Shown one piece after another: positions 45,531 to 58,256 of a DNA stretch of 64,000 nt; the stretch's first letter is position 1, and each line of letters begins with the position of its first letter. The notes under the pieces are model-generated. The model saw only the letters and a list, made by a program, of their open reading frames with translations. It was not told the DNA's origin and did not search any database. Both the position numbers and the translations under genes were made by a program. The stretch covers positions 1,055,124,432 to 1,055,188,431 of the forward strand of contig NC_064614.1 in the NCBI RefSeq assembly GCF_023898315.1, given 5' to 3'. The DNA is from Schistocerca nitens (taxonomy: Eukaryota > Arthropoda > Insecta > Orthoptera > Acrididae).

Positions 45531-46085
45531 AGCCATTTACTGTGGAATCAGTAATATTCACGAAGAATGGTTTCCTTGTAAATGAATCGTAGCAAAAATC
45601 ATGGGTGCAATTCGTCTAAGGGGTACAAGTAGTGGGCGAAATTACGTCGTTGAAAGAGGCGATATGGATGGTGTCACATTATGCTGGATTGTGTACTGAG
45701 CTTCACGTCATTGTTGATGATCGAAGAGAACAGATAAGAGAACCTGAAACTGTTTATGCTACGCTTATAGAGACGGAAACAGGACACGCAGATTATAGAA
45801 TGAAAGACAGCTGCTGAATCCGCTATGTTGTCGATAAGAAACGTTATGCTGGCGCAAACGAAGCAATACAACAATTTCCTAGCTGCTGTATTTCTTTAAG
45901 TATTACAAGTAATCGAAACATTGACGAAGTTGTGTTCTCATGTACTTCATGTAGAACAAGCAGAATTGAATAGAAATCGAAATAAATGTTGCAGTATAGG
46001 AAGAACACATGCAGAAATACGAGAGAAAACTTGACGAGATCGCGTAGGATAATGCAAAACTAAATTATCACGCCAGCTGTAGAAA
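45531..46085. other. No recognised feature
   Basis: Nothing recognisable. Confidence 0.5.
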
Positions 46086-46690
46086 TTACATCCTAGTTTT
46101 ACACATACGTGACTGCTCTGCAATTAACACTCCCCACAGTGCTTGACAGAGGATTTTTCGGAAATACTTTGAGACTATTTCTTCACCGCTCCATTCTCGA
46201 ATAGAACGTAGGGGAAAAGAACACCTGAATCTTCCTGCACGAGCTTTGAACTCTCGTAACTTATTAAAACAGTCATTTATCCCTATGTGGGCTGGGGTCA
46301 ACAAAATGTGTTCGCAGTGGGAGGAGAAAACTGGCCAATGAAATTCCATGAAAAGATCTCGCAACAACATAAAACACCTTTAACTTAATGAGTGCCATCC
46401 TAACTCGGGTATCATATCCGTGACTCTGTCATCCTTTGACCTTTTCATATTTTCTCCGTCAATCACACCTGGTAAGGTTCCCATACTACAGGCCGTCTCT
46501 TTAGTTTATTTCATTTTAGAAGTGTTGTGCCAATAAGACCCAGTCTTCTGTTTGCCTTCCCCACAACGTTTTCTACATGATGTTACCAGTGTACATAATT
46601 TTAATCCCTAGGTATTTAGTTGAATCGACAACCTCTAAATTTATGTGATTTGTCAAGTAACTGATCCACGCAGTGCATCAGGTGTGAACT
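46086..46690 (-). pseudogene. Non-LTR retrotransposon remnant (not RTE)
   Basis: The minus strand encodes LEVVDSTKYLGIKI near 46600-46640 and, after a break, a segment resembling GEGKQKTGSYWHN. This fits the end of a LINE reverse transcriptase where YLGV is followed by a thumb segment. Sequence to 46086 continues like the 3' region of the same element. Broken by deletions and stops. Confidence 0.5.
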
Positions 46691-47535
46691 AGAAAGCGTT
46701 GTATCGTCTCTTTGCCTGTGTCGCTAAGAAACGTCACATTTTCATCCCACCACGAAGTATGAGAGCTCTCACTCATCCGGCTCAACAGCGTTGCGAACGA
46801 ACTCACTTTCAGTCGTTTACCACCGATAAATGCAGGACGGCCACCACCGATAAGTGGTGTCAGCCAGGTGGCAATTCGATGCTAACTTGCATTGCTAAAA
46901 CGGTTTATTATTTGGGTTGGAATCTCTAGTTCCGGTCTGTCGGGTTTGAAGCGTGTCTCTAATATATGAATAAATATGTGTTGGTTACATGCAATTTATT
47001 TTGTACTCGTGATTAATGTAACTTCACTTCTACTACCTGCTGTGTAGTTTAAACCACCTGGGCGTTGTTATTTAAATATTATATATGTTTTCACTTATAG
47101 AACCAGCCTGTCTTATCATAGCTTAAAATTAAGCTACGTAAAATAGGTTCATTGTCTCTTGGCTGAGACAGACACTACTTATGCAAGTTCAAATGATGTT
47201 CCGATATAAGTAAAAGTTATAACTCACTTTTTTATAGTTGCTCATTGCCTATTGAGAAGAAAACGAAGCCGAACAGCATAGCACAGCATTTTCATTGTCA
47301 CAGTCGGTTGTATGAAGAAAGCTGTTCATCGTTGTTTTTACAAAAATGTAACCTTTGTTGATCCGACACTTTATTAGAGTATCATGTACAAATTCGAAGT
47401 AACTCATTCAAAAACTTTTGGAGGTTTTAGCTATAAACAGTCCGCACGCTAAGTAGAGTATCGTGTAAAAATTTGTAGTGAATCGATGAAATACTTTACG
47501 GGATTTTTGGAAACGACTTTTAACATGGGCTTGTC
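46691..47535. other. No recognised feature
   Basis: Nothing recognisable. Confidence 0.5.
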
Positions 47536-47546
47536 TTCATATAGCA

Positions 47547-47697
47547 AAAAAAAAAAAAAAAAAGGCTCTGAGCACTATGGGACTTAACATCTATGGTCAT
47601 CAGTCCCCTAGAACTTAGAACTACTTAAACCTAACTAACCTAAGGACATCACGAGGCAGAGAAAATCCCTGACCCCGCCGGGAATCGAACCCGGGAA
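47547..47697 (-). mobile_element. SINE family 3, truncated, with long T tail
   Basis: The body in antisense runs to the B box (GGAATCGAACCC), where the copy stops, so most of the head is absent. On the plus strand the tail is a run of A, that is T in sense. Exact duplication TTCATATAGCA at 47536-47546 and 47698-47708. Confidence 0.9.
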
Positions 47698-47768
47698 TTC
47701 ATATAGCAGTATAGATCAACATTAAAACAGTAAATCTGAAATACTAGTGTGGAATCATTAAAAATGCA

Positions 47769-47992
47769 GGTCCGCCCCGATAGCTGAGTGCGGGCTCGGG
47801 TTCGATTCCCGGCTGGGTCGGAGATTTTCTTCGCTCAGGGACTTGTTGTGTTGTCTTGATCATCATTTCATCCCCATGCGGCGCGCAGGTCACCCAACGT
47901 GGCGTCGAATGTAATAAGACCTGCACCAAGGCGGCCGGACCTGCCCCACAAGGGGCCTCCCAGCCAATGACGCCAAACGCTTACTTCCATTT
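47769..47992 (+). mobile_element. tRNA-derived SINE, family 5
   Basis: Head CCGCCCCGATAGCTGAGTGC, B box GGTTCGATTCC, then the family 5 body. Exact duplication CATTAAAAATGCA at 47756-47768 and 47993-48005. The head is shortened compared with 28810-29049. Confidence 0.92.
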
Positions 47993-48184
47993 CATTAAAA
48001 ATGCACAGAGTGTGAAACAAAGAACGCAACGTTGATTGAAGGCAAAGAGATTACAAAAAATTACATGTCTTTTTAAAATACGACTGATACAAAATAATAA
48101 ATATAAGCTGCACTGGAAAGAAAAAGATAGTCAAATGACAATCGTACTGGTTCATTGAAAGTTTGTAGCAGGTTAAAGCAGTGT

Positions 48185-48610
48185 CGTGGGCCGGAATTCG
48201 AACCTGTAACCTTGACTTTCGAGTTAATACTCTTATCAAATCATCTGTCCGGACATGAATGACGGCCCTCCCTCACATCCTTAGTTCCACCAGCACCTAT
48301 CTTCTTCCTTCCAAACTTCGTAGATATTCTCCTGCATACCTTATGGGCCTAGCACTTTCGGATATTGCTGAAAGTTGGCTTAGCAGAGGCGTAGGTGATT
48401 GCCTTCGCAATTAACTCTCACTCTGTAGAGAAGTGTCATTTTTCTTATGCCGCCTGGCAGGTTAAAACTAAATAGTGACGAAAAGGAAGGAGTAACTTTT
48501 CCAGTCGTACCTGGGTAGCTAAGTTGGTAACAAAATTTCCTGCAAAAGGCAAAGTCCTGGTTAAGAGTCACGATCCGTAATAGTTTTAACGTGACAGGTT
48601 GTTTCGATAA
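48185..48610 (+). repeat. Degraded tRNA-containing repeat
   Basis: GGGTAGCTAAGTTGGTAACA with GCAAAAGGCAAAGTCCTGG (48512-48560) looks like a decayed tRNA-like unit. It is preceded by a body with ACTCTCACTCTGTAGAG and CCTGGCAGGTTAAAAC, the last partly repeated after the tRNA-like part. An antisense B-box-like GAATTCGAACC lies at 48195. Resembles a repeat I associate with orthopteran genomes; boundaries are approximate. Confidence 0.4.
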
Positions 48611-48619
48611 GAGTGTATA

Positions 48620-49256
48620 CTCGGCTAGGGGGTGAAAGATATATTCTGGACCAAAGGTTCGTGCGTATGGATTATCTGTAGCTTACGAACAGCAAACGGG
48701 AGTGAGATATTTGAAGGCGGAAATGCTGCACTGCGTTGTAGAACATAACTCTGTGGGAAATGTTACTAAAACAATGTATTTCGCAAATAGGTGATATAAC
48801 CACCGAGAGAATGAAAAATAACAAAAGGATAGTGAGAAGAAACGTAAGAGAAATAGGAACAAGGGGTAATACACTATTTGATTAGATTCTATTGATACTA
48901 TTCAGTACAGTATCTGACAAGCGGTTTATCACAGTTGTTAGTCATGGGTTTAGGTGAGACTTATGTTGCAGAGGTATCTGTCCTGAACATCTTGTTGGAG
49001 GGTTTTCGCACGACGGTCCATAATTTCCGAGAAAACCGATGTTGATGTTTCATGTGTAGCCCGTATACGTCTAGTTAAGAAATGTTACGGACGCTGCGAA
49101 AGTAGGATAACGGCTGCGCTTCACGGCTGTCACGCTAACGGCACAGATTAAATGGCACTCGGTTAGCTTTTCTTCATCTCACAGAATGTAACTAATTAGT
49201 ATATGTCACACAAAATTACTGAGAAATAATCATTTTCGCCATATTAATTGCATTAA
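48620..49256. other. No recognised feature
   Basis: Nothing recognisable. Confidence 0.5.
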
Positions 49257-49258
49257 TA

Positions 49259-50644
49259 CACTACTGACCATTAAAATTGCTAAGAAGAAATGCAGATGAT
49301 AAACGGGTATTCATTGGACAAATGTACTAGAACTGATGGCATGTGATTACATTTTCATGCAATTTGGGTGCATAGATCCTGAGAAATCAGTACCCAGAAC
49401 AACCATCTCTGGCCGTAAAAACGGCCTTGATGCGCCTGGGCATTGAGTCAAACAGAGCTTGGATGGCGGGTACAGGTACAGCTGCCCATGCAGCTTCAAC
49501 ACCATACCACGGTTCATCAAGAGTAGTGACTGGCGTATTGTGACGAGCCAGTTGACCAGACGTTTTCAGTTGGTGAGAGATCTGGAAAATGTGTTGGCCA
49601 GGGCAGCAGTCGAACATTTTCTGTGTCCACAAAGGCCCGTACAGGACCTGCAGCATGCGGTCGTGCATTATACTGCTGAAATGTAGGGTTTCGCAGGGAT
49701 CGAATGCAGGGTAGAACCACGGGTCGTAACACATCTGAAATGTAACGTCCACTGTTCAAAGTGCCGTCAATGCTAACAAGAGGTGACCGCGACGTGTAAC
49801 CAATGGCACCCCCTACCATCACGCCGGGTGATACGCCAGTATGGCGATGGCTAATACACGCTTTCAATGTGCGTTCACCGCGATGTCGCCAAACACGGAT
49901 GCGACCATCATGATGCTGTAAAACAGAACCAGGATTCATCCGAAAAAATGACGTTTTGCCATTCGTGCACCCAGGTTCGTCGTTGAGTACACCATCGCAG
50001 GCGCTCCTGTCTGTGATGCAGCGTCAAGGGTAACCGCAGCCATGGTCTCCGAGCTGATAGTCCATGCTGCTGTAAACGTCTTCGAACTGTTCGTGCAGAT
50101 GGTTGTTGTCTTACAAATGTCCCCACCTGTTGACTCAGGCATCGAGACGGGGCTGCACGATCCGTTACAGCCATGCGGATAAGAGGCCTGTCATCTCGAC
50201 TGCTAGTGATACGGTGCCGTTGGGACCCAGCACGGCGTTCCGTATTACACTCCTGAACCCACAGATTCCATATTCTGCTAACAGTCTTTGGATCTCGACC
50301 AACGCGAGCAGTAATGTCGCGAGACGATAAACCGCAATCGCGATAGGCTACAATCCGACCTTTATCAAAGTCGGAAACGTGATGGTACGCATTTCTTCTC
50401 CTTACACGAGGCATCACAACAACGTTTCACCAGGCAACGCAGGTCAACTGCTGTTTGTGTATGAGAAATCGGTTGGAAACTTTCCTCATGTCAGCACGTT
50501 GTACGTATTGCCACCGGCGCCAACCTTGTGTGAATGTTCTGAAAAATTAATCATTTACATATCATAGCATATTCTTCTTGTCGGTTAAATTTCGCGTTGT
50601 AGCACGTCATCTTCGTGGTGTAGCAATTTTAATGGTCAGTAGTG
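49259..50644 (-). mobile_element. Tc1 transposon, complete ends, broken gene
   Basis: 1386 bp. Termini CACTACTGACCATTAAAATT match exactly in inverted orientation, flanked by TA at 49257-49258 and 50645-50646. Confidence 0.94.
49387..50414 (-). pseudogene. Tc1 transposase, frameshifted
   Basis: The amino-terminal 168 residues (50414-49908, start MPRVRRRN) include helix-turn-helix FDKGRIVAYRDCGLSSRDIT and the first catalytic D in FSDESWF. The rest continues in other frames at 49939-49517 and 49752-49387. The second catalytic site reads QQYNARPH, so Asp is replaced by Tyr; SPTENVW keeps the Glu with 34 residues between. Ends DGCSGY. Related to the transposase at 302-1605. Inactive. Confidence 0.93.
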
Positions 50645-50646
50645 TA

Positions 50647-51523
50647 AATCAATCATTACCGCAAATTTTCTGAAATGTGTATTTCGTTTCTCACAGAAAA
50701 GATTACAGAATAGTCGTACTCGCTACTCGCTTGAACCATCTGCTGTGCTACAACATGACCCCGCATGGTATTTGTCGTAAGAGCGACCGAAACACAAATT
50801 CGTAGACCCCCACGCATATTTAATGAAAGCTACTGGCTTGCTGGCACACGGAATTTTCAGAAGCGATACCAGAAAATACAGTTGGTTTAAATTAAAAAAA
50901 AACTGTTCTTTCTTCGATTAACTTCGACGAGAAAAACGCGAATTTGATCATTCTTTTGAAAGGAGATGCACTAAACTTAGGCAGAACTGAGAAATGTATT
51001 TTTATGGAGTCTTACATCGAAGCCGTTTCTTTATTAGTCTTTAGCAAGTTTGGAGCAATTTGAATTTTTTTTCGCGTAAATTTTAACCTGCAAGTAAAAA
51101 TTAGCGTCACAGGATCCGGGAGATGGAGTATAATTAGGTGAGATAATTTGTTGCGGTGCAAGCATTTCATTTTACTTCACATTCCTCAGATTTGATCTTG
51201 AAGTGTCTGATCAGACAGTCGTCGTCTCCACGAATCAAGCGTACGTTACACAAATATTTGGCATTTAAACTACTAGCCACCAATGGAATACAGTTTTGAA
51301 TAAAGTTTCCTGTAACGAGTGACATATTAACGAAAGTACTACAACGAATATGACTATTTTTTAATAATATTGCATGACATACACCATTTGATGATATTCT
51401 TCACAATGTAACTGAAGAAAAGGAAAACTACACTCGTAGGATTTGAACCTGTAACAGTCGTGAACCTTAGCTGTCGCGCTACTTTCCCTTAGTCAAAAAT
51501 GATTAATGTTACAAGTACAGGAG
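50647..51523. other. No recognised feature
   Basis: Nothing recognisable. Confidence 0.5.
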
Positions 51524-51528
51524 ATCAA

Positions 51529-52015
51529 TGTTGTGGATTGGCAAGACAGCCAATCCACTAGGAGGAAGCCGATTTGGCACGCGTTTAAGCTCACGCAGGC
51601 TGGCGTGAGGTCTGGAACAGGACACGGAAATGAGAATAGCCAAAAACGTACGTAGCTGCTGGAATACTTAACTTTAATCCATAATTGGTGAACATCGCTC
51701 TTGACGGTACATGTTTTACAGCATCAATAGTAACTGGTAATGGCGCCTTGCTAGGTCGTAGCAAATGACGTAGCTGAAGGCTATGCTAACTATCGTCTCG
51801 GCAAATGAGAGCGTAATTTGTCAGTGAACCATGGCTAGCAAAGTCGGCTGTACAACTGGGGCAAGTGCTAGGAAGTCTCTCTAGACCTGCCGTGTGGCGG
51901 CGCTCGGCCTGCAATCACTGATAGTGGCGACACGCGGGTCCGACGTATACTAGCGGACCGCGGCCGATTTAAAGGCTACCACCTAGCAAGTGTGGTGTCT
52001 GGCGGTGACACCACA
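51529..52015 (-). mobile_element. Solo LTR, copy C
   Basis: 487 bp. Reverse orientation of the family at 22095 and 24889. Exact duplication ATCAA at 51524-51528 and 52016-52020. Very similar to copy A. Confidence 0.94.
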
Positions 52016-52020
52016 ATCAA

Positions 52021-52905
52021 CATCAACTGGAAACTGAGGGCTGCCGGGCTAATCAGGTACACAGGAGAGATCCCTCTACAACGTAGTACGTACCTGAGGC
52101 TCATCAAAACCCGTGCTTACGGGTGTGATGGTACCCTTCAGAGTGAACAGCGTAGCGAAATAAATATGTGAAGAATCACGTTGAGCAAGGATGTGACGAC
52201 GACAACACAGATTTTCGTTACGGTCCAAATACAGAGTTAATAGCGTCTCTAAGGATCAGCGCTAAGATGCGGGAAGTAGACGATGCTTTTACATTTTATT
52301 ATGTCATGACTGCCTTCTCCTTCCATCCCTGTCCAACACTGAGGTGATGTTTAATAACCCTTCTAAGAACAAACATTAAATATTAAAAAACGGAGAAGGA
52401 AGTGCCATTCATGAATAATGACTCGTTCTGTCGATTTCACGATTAGGGCGATGAAGAGCACAAGAGAGGTATTTTGTCTGCGACAGAAGTGCTCTCAAAG
52501 TTGCGTCTAGGTGAGGTCGTAAAATTTAAAGTTTTACTGCGACACTGAGAGTAGTAAGGGGCGCCAGAAGAACCTTAAAGATGGCACTTCATCTTAGTAA
52601 ATGGGTTCTATAACGGTTCTACGTATGAAGCTACTTCAGCAGACAAGGACAGTCCGAGGAGTATCAATAACGAACTGTAAGATACATTTTGTGGTTGAAA
52701 CCGAAGAGAAAAGACGTAAAGCACAATTTCCAAGACAAAGCCGGATGCTCGGTTCTGACTTTGCGCCCAGTGTAAGTTGTGAGCGTTAGCAATGAAACGA
52801 ACGTATGTTGATCTGAGTATGAAATAAGAGATCACGGACAGGATCCGTAAACTATTCGGAAACATCCGATGTAACTGATTTTGTAGTAGCGTACACGTTG
52901 TTTCC
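52021..52905. other. No recognised feature
   Basis: Nothing recognisable. Confidence 0.5.
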
Positions 52906-52909
52906 TGCG

Positions 52910-54172
52910 TATGAAGGCTTGGACAAAAAGATGGAAAACCGCGAGAAATGAATGCCTGAACACTAATGACGACGGCAGCGAACGCTGCGCATTGCGCTGT
53001 TATAACTCACCATGAACGGTGGAACCTGTGGAACGTCCTCAGTACGATGAAAATGTCAGTCTTCGTCAGGACACGGTTCTGGGTAGCAAGGAGTGCATTA
53101 AATTTAAGCTAAGTGAATTCGAACTTAGAAAAATTGTTGGTACTCGAATCGTGAGCACTTTCGTAACCAAGGGAGCCAAAGTGTATGATATTTCGAGAGG
53201 CACCGTAAGGAACATTTATTCCGCATACAGGAAAAGCGAGAAACTATTATCCGCTAAGTGCAGTGCAGACGAAAATGTGTGTTCAGCAAAGATAACAGAT
53301 GATAATTGAAGATGATTGTGACGAAAGATAAGGCGACAGCTGCTGCAGTTGTCACTGTAGAGCCGAATGTTGCACTCGCGAAGCCTGTCAGCACCATAAC
53401 AACATGAAGAGAGCTCCATTTTAAGCGCGCAACTGTAGACATCAGTGACGCAAATGCCCGTAATAGGGAAACGTGGTGCCGAAGTCGTAAAGTTTGGACT
53501 GTGGAGTAATGATAGAATGTCGTTTGGTGGAAACAGTCTTGTTACACACTGTTTTCAAGTTCTGGTGCAGTGTACGTCCCAAGATATAGCTGGCGGGGCC
53601 ATCAGTATCGTGGTATTCCATGGACCACATGGTTAACCTGCAAGGAGGCGCTATTGCCAAGGATTTCGTGACCATTTTGGCTGATCAGGTACTTCGAATG
53701 GTAAATTTTTTGCTCCCAGATTGTGACGATATGCTCCAAGACGACAGTGCTCCGATTTACACAGCTTACATCGTCAACGACTGGTTTTGCGAGCCTGAGA
53801 AAGAGCTGTCACATCTCTGCTGGCCACTAAAGTCACTACATCTCAATATTGTTGAGACTTAATGGTTTACTTTGGAGAAACCGGTGCGTGATTGCTATTA
53901 GGGTTAGCGGAACTTGCCATTGTTTTGCAGGAACAATGAGAAACATGTCCTTGAAACCCTTCAGAACTTGTTTTTATTCATTGCAAGACAACAGGAAGCT
54001 TTTTTGAATGCTACAGGTTTTCCTACACTGCATCAGGAATGGTAGTTTGTTGTGCAGGGCGTATACCCACACCACACGTAATTCTGCCAGATGGGAAAAG
54101 TTCAGAGCAATGACGAATCCTGACACAAATAATAGCTAAAGGCCTATACCGGTTGTCCATCGTTTTATAAGA
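52910..54172 (+). pseudogene. Decayed Tc1 transposon and transposase
   Basis: Imperfect inverted ends (ACAAAAAGATGGAAAACC near 52923 and, inverted near 54152, AAAACGATGGACAACC). Plus-strand frames give an amino-terminal domain (53019-53309, FKLSEFELRKIVGTRIVS and ISRGTVRNIYSAY), then DANARNRETWC, then 53620-53862 with LQDDSAPIYTAYIVNDWF and HLCWPLKSLHLNIVE. The second Asp and final Glu are visible. The region of the first Asp is disrupted, and stops and frameshifts separate the parts. Confidence 0.8.
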
Positions 54173-55088
54173 GACACATGCTTGGCCAGCTATCTTGTCT
54201 TACATTGCAAACGCTTCACTGCGTATCCTGGAGAAACTTTTCAGAGAAAAATAGCATAACGACTGATCTCGAGGTACCACATGGAGGCAAAGCCCATTGA
54301 GAGAACCTTCTGAGAGTGTAATAGATCAGGAAGTTTTCTTCTAACAAACAAACTACCTGGATTAAGATATATCACTCACTTTGAATAAATAATAACCTGT
54401 CGCACTCCTCAAACAACTGCTCATCAAACAGTGCATAATTTACAAAATTTTAGGTGGCAAGCACACCTCTTCAACCATACGATCTCCCACCGTCCCCCCT
54501 CCCCCCCCCCCTCCTCCCCCCTCCCCCAGTCGAACCAAGCTACAAACATCACAAGTTGCAATTTTTGAAAACTTGTGATAAGACTTATAACGAGTAAACA
54601 TTTTTTTTACAATGTACTGTTTTGAAATACAGCTTTATGAAACATAATTTATTATTACCATAGGAATAAAATCACAATACTGAATACTAACAACAGATGC
54701 ATCGCGTTGGTTACTCGTATACTACTTTAAATTTCAGGTGCCGATTTATTCTAGCGAGGTGCTTTGCTGAGGCTATCTAATTATAGATATACCTGGGAGG
54801 AAGTGCTAAGAGAAGCAGTTGTGACTCTGATGGATAAAACTGCCCAAGGGAAACAACATTTCGATAAAAGGTTAGGAAAAGTGTAAATATTTTGTGTACG
54901 AGACTGAGTAATTACTAGAAATCTTCCAAAGTCCTCACTCCTGAATAAAAAGAACAAGGAACGGCAAAAGATATGCAGTGATCCATCCGCAATTGTCAAT
55001 ATACCACATACTGGAGCTACTTACTAGTATGTGCTGGATCTAATACAATTAAAGGCCTTTACATACACCAAGACTTAAAGACGTGTTA
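54173..55088. other. No recognised gene; C-rich tract
   Basis: A C-rich tract at about 54490-54536 with short T interruptions. Otherwise nothing recognisable. Confidence 0.5.
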
Positions 55089-55101
55089 GTAACAGGATTT
55101 G

Positions 55102-55295
55102 GTTCAAATGGCTCTGAGCACTATGGGACTTAACATCTTCGGTCATCACTCCCCTAGAACTTAGAACTACTTAAACCTAACTAACCTAAGGACACCACAC
55201 ACATCCATGCCCGAGGCAGGATTCGAACCTGCGACCGTAGCAGACCCGCGGTTCCGGACTGTAGCGCCTAGAACCGCACGGCCACCGCGGCCGGC
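55102..55295 (-). mobile_element. tRNA-derived SINE, family 1
   Basis: Antisense body and head ending CCGCGGCCGGC. Exact duplication GTAACAGGATTTG at 55089-55101 and 55296-55308. Confidence 0.95.
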
Positions 55296-55308
55296 GTAAC
55301 AGGATTTG

Positions 55309-55734
55309 AAAAGTAAACATGTATACAGCTGTGTATGTGAACGCGGATTCCATGTTGTAGAAAACATCAATGACATCGGACGTTTCACTTGTAATGTGGA
55401 GCAAGAGATTTGTATTCACTATACTGGAACTAACTACAGCAGCAAGTATATGCTTTGTTCAAGAGTGTATATGTAGATATGTATGCTGTATATATTTAAT
55501 ACGGACCGCTCGTTCTATGGGAGGAGATAACTAGAAGCAACTGTACATAATTCTAAACTCTAAGGTAAGGTACACTTTGTCTCATTTAATGACATGTGTC
55601 TTATGTACATTTTGTTCACTTACAAGCATAAATGACATTTTATTCAGAAATATAACATGAAATCCAGAACAGAACGTGTGCATAGAGCTAAATGCTATCT
55701 CTTTCAATGAAACAAAATTGTCAGTGTCATTCAC
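55309..55734. other. No recognised feature
   Basis: Nothing recognisable. Confidence 0.5.
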
Positions 55735-56130
55735 TAGCAAATGAAGTGACAACTTTTCCTTCTTCGTGTTGCGTGGGTCCTACACCTGTAGCTGCATCCC
55801 GTTTCACCAAATTCCTTGATATTGCCAGTCTTCTTCATCCTCTTCTATTCCTCTTCTGTCCATCGCTTCTTGGTTACTCATTAGCCACTCTTTCCGTGAT
55901 CTTTCTTTTCTTCTCTTTCCTGATGGTTGCCATGTCTGTACTCTCTCGGGTCATATATCTTCATCTACTGTTTTGATATGCCCAAACCATCCTAGCTGTC
56001 TTCCTTCTATTCTATCCGTAATACTACAATCAATCTGCAGGCTTTATCTCACTTCTTAATTTTTTCTGACTTTTTATTTCTTTCTGTGAATTCCCAGCCC
56101 TCACCTGACAGCTTGTTATTGGTTCCATGA
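55735..56130 (-). pseudogene. Possible LINE carboxy-terminal remnant
   Basis: On the minus strand, broken frames are rich in Lys, Arg and Glu with a pattern similar to the carboxy-terminal region of RTE-like proteins (basic Arg-Lys-Glu-Trp segments after a His-Ile-like stretch). Weak; the plus strand is the pyrimidine-rich complement. Confidence 0.3.
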
Positions 56131-58213
56131 TGTATTTCTATAAATCCATTTTAACCTTTAACCGTGTGCCGCTAGATAAGATGAGCAGTTATAAAATCAG
56201 TTGTTTTTGCTTGCGAAGGGATCGACCCATTATATGTTCGAAAACAGTATTCGTTCCAAAATCCTACTGCACATGAATGTCAGTGATGTGGGTACTTGTG
56301 TATTTTCATTCTTCACATGGACCTGTGATCCACCCAGAAGACTGTAATAACCTACAAAATAGCAGTGAGAGATCTCATCTGGAACAATAGAAGGCGTTAC
56401 CGCAAACCATGTTGCATGACATGTTCAATAGTTTGTGGAATAGCTGTGCATCCGGATAGGTTAAATCTACAGCCATGGAAGTCGGGTTTGAGCCGCGACA
56501 TAATAACGTGGCGCGTTACGTCATAAGCGCGCAAACAGAGGTAGAGCAGAATGCGGTAAATATTTACCGTATTTTAGTTCTATATAGGTTGCCATGATCA
56601 GCATTTAGTGAAGTAAGTGACATGTGTACTGGGACTAGAATTAATTGAGGGGAGACTGTACAGGTAGATCATTAGATATTTTGGTGAGATGCGTAGCAGT
56701 AAAATAAATACTCCTACATTACTTTATATTGATTTAATATAATTTCAGTCGAGCTTTGTCATGCAAGACACGGAAGTATAGTTTTCTTGTTAGGCAGTCG
56801 TTAAGAATGAGATTGATTGATAGATAAAAATGAACGCTGACAGCGTTACGTTTGAATAAGTAGGTGAACAGATCACATATGCAAAGACGATATCCCAAAC
56901 TAGTCCACTGTAGGCATATTTACTGTATTAAGTTTTATAAATATACAATAAGAGAACATAATATACAGGATAGTTAAAGTTGACTGAAGCGTAGACGAAC
57001 TATTATAACCGCCGGGTACTAGCAAAATATGTAAGAAATAGATTGTTTCAAGGATGATCGACGTGTGGGAATAACAAGTGAAAACCAGTGAGCTAAGATG
57101 GTGATCCTTGTCCACTGTAGTCACTAGCCATTTTCTTCCCGCCATGCAATCACGTTTTCGTTGATCATCCGTACATAACATAATGATATGCAACAGTGAC
57201 ATCAAACCTGTAGTAAGAAGAGGCCCACAATGATATTTTTACACTGTGATTTGGTTAAGGCTGAGTCAGTACAGCAGTAAACTCATTAGAGATTGTGTCT
57301 CGCTGATACTCGGTCATAATATGGGATACCGTTGCGTAAATGAAACGTAAAATTACAGACCAGAATTTATGTCATTTGTTCGGGGATTTATTAACAGAAA
57401 CACTGTTGTTCTCAATGATACAATGTTCGAGACATCGGTATGATGCATGACCGCAGCTACTACTATTATGAATATTACTCGCTTGTCAAGTCAGACATCT
57501 AGCGGTTGTTCCCTAGGTACACAGGACAGTCAAGGTGGTGAACTGTCAGAGGTTACAGTGTTATTTATCCATAATGTCGTGACGTCATGAATAGATATTT
57601 ATTTATTTTCTTTGATAATATATTGGCTGAAATTCTCTGAATGTAGAATCTGTCGATGTTATGTTACCGTTATTTTGTAGGTTATTTTTTGCCTATTATA
57701 ACTTATCTTTCATAACATTTTGTGTGTATTGTATATACATTTCTGACGCACGTCTAATGCTATTTGTAAAGCAGGGATACTCAGAAAATATCTCTGTGAA
57801 GAAACATTTACTATCAGGAATTATTTACTAACCTAAGAAACCTCGGCGTATGGCAAGGATTTCCTTTATCTTATTGCAAGCGAGCTGTGGATGTCAGTAA
57901 ACTGACAATATTTAGCTCGTTAAAAAAAGGAGTTCAGCGAATTTATTTATTTATTTTTTTGTAAACTTGCTATCGAACTGACCGACGTTCACATACGTTT
58001 TTCTCACGTTCTTTCACAGTTCTAAATTTTACTTTTATGTCAGCACGATTTACAAGGTATTTCACTACAAAGGTGCGGTGTTACTAGGCAGCTAATAGTT
58101 GCCTGTTGTACCAATTTTCGCAATTTCTCTGTATTCAGTCTGGCCTAGGTGCTCGAGTATTCGTGTTTGCGTTTGCTTAGATATGTAGGAGAATGGGGGT
58201 ATTGAGTAGAAAC

Positions 58214-58215
<2 letters not shown>
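56131..58215. other. No recognised feature
   Basis: Two kilobases of AT-rich DNA without recognisable repeats or coding frames. Confidence 0.5.

Positions 58216-58216
<1 letters not shown>

Positions 58217-58252
<36 letters not shown>
58217..58252. repeat. (GT)n microsatellite
   Basis: 36 bp of GT; it creates a spurious His-Thr frame on the other strand. Confidence 0.98.
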
Positions 58253-58256
<4 letters not shown>

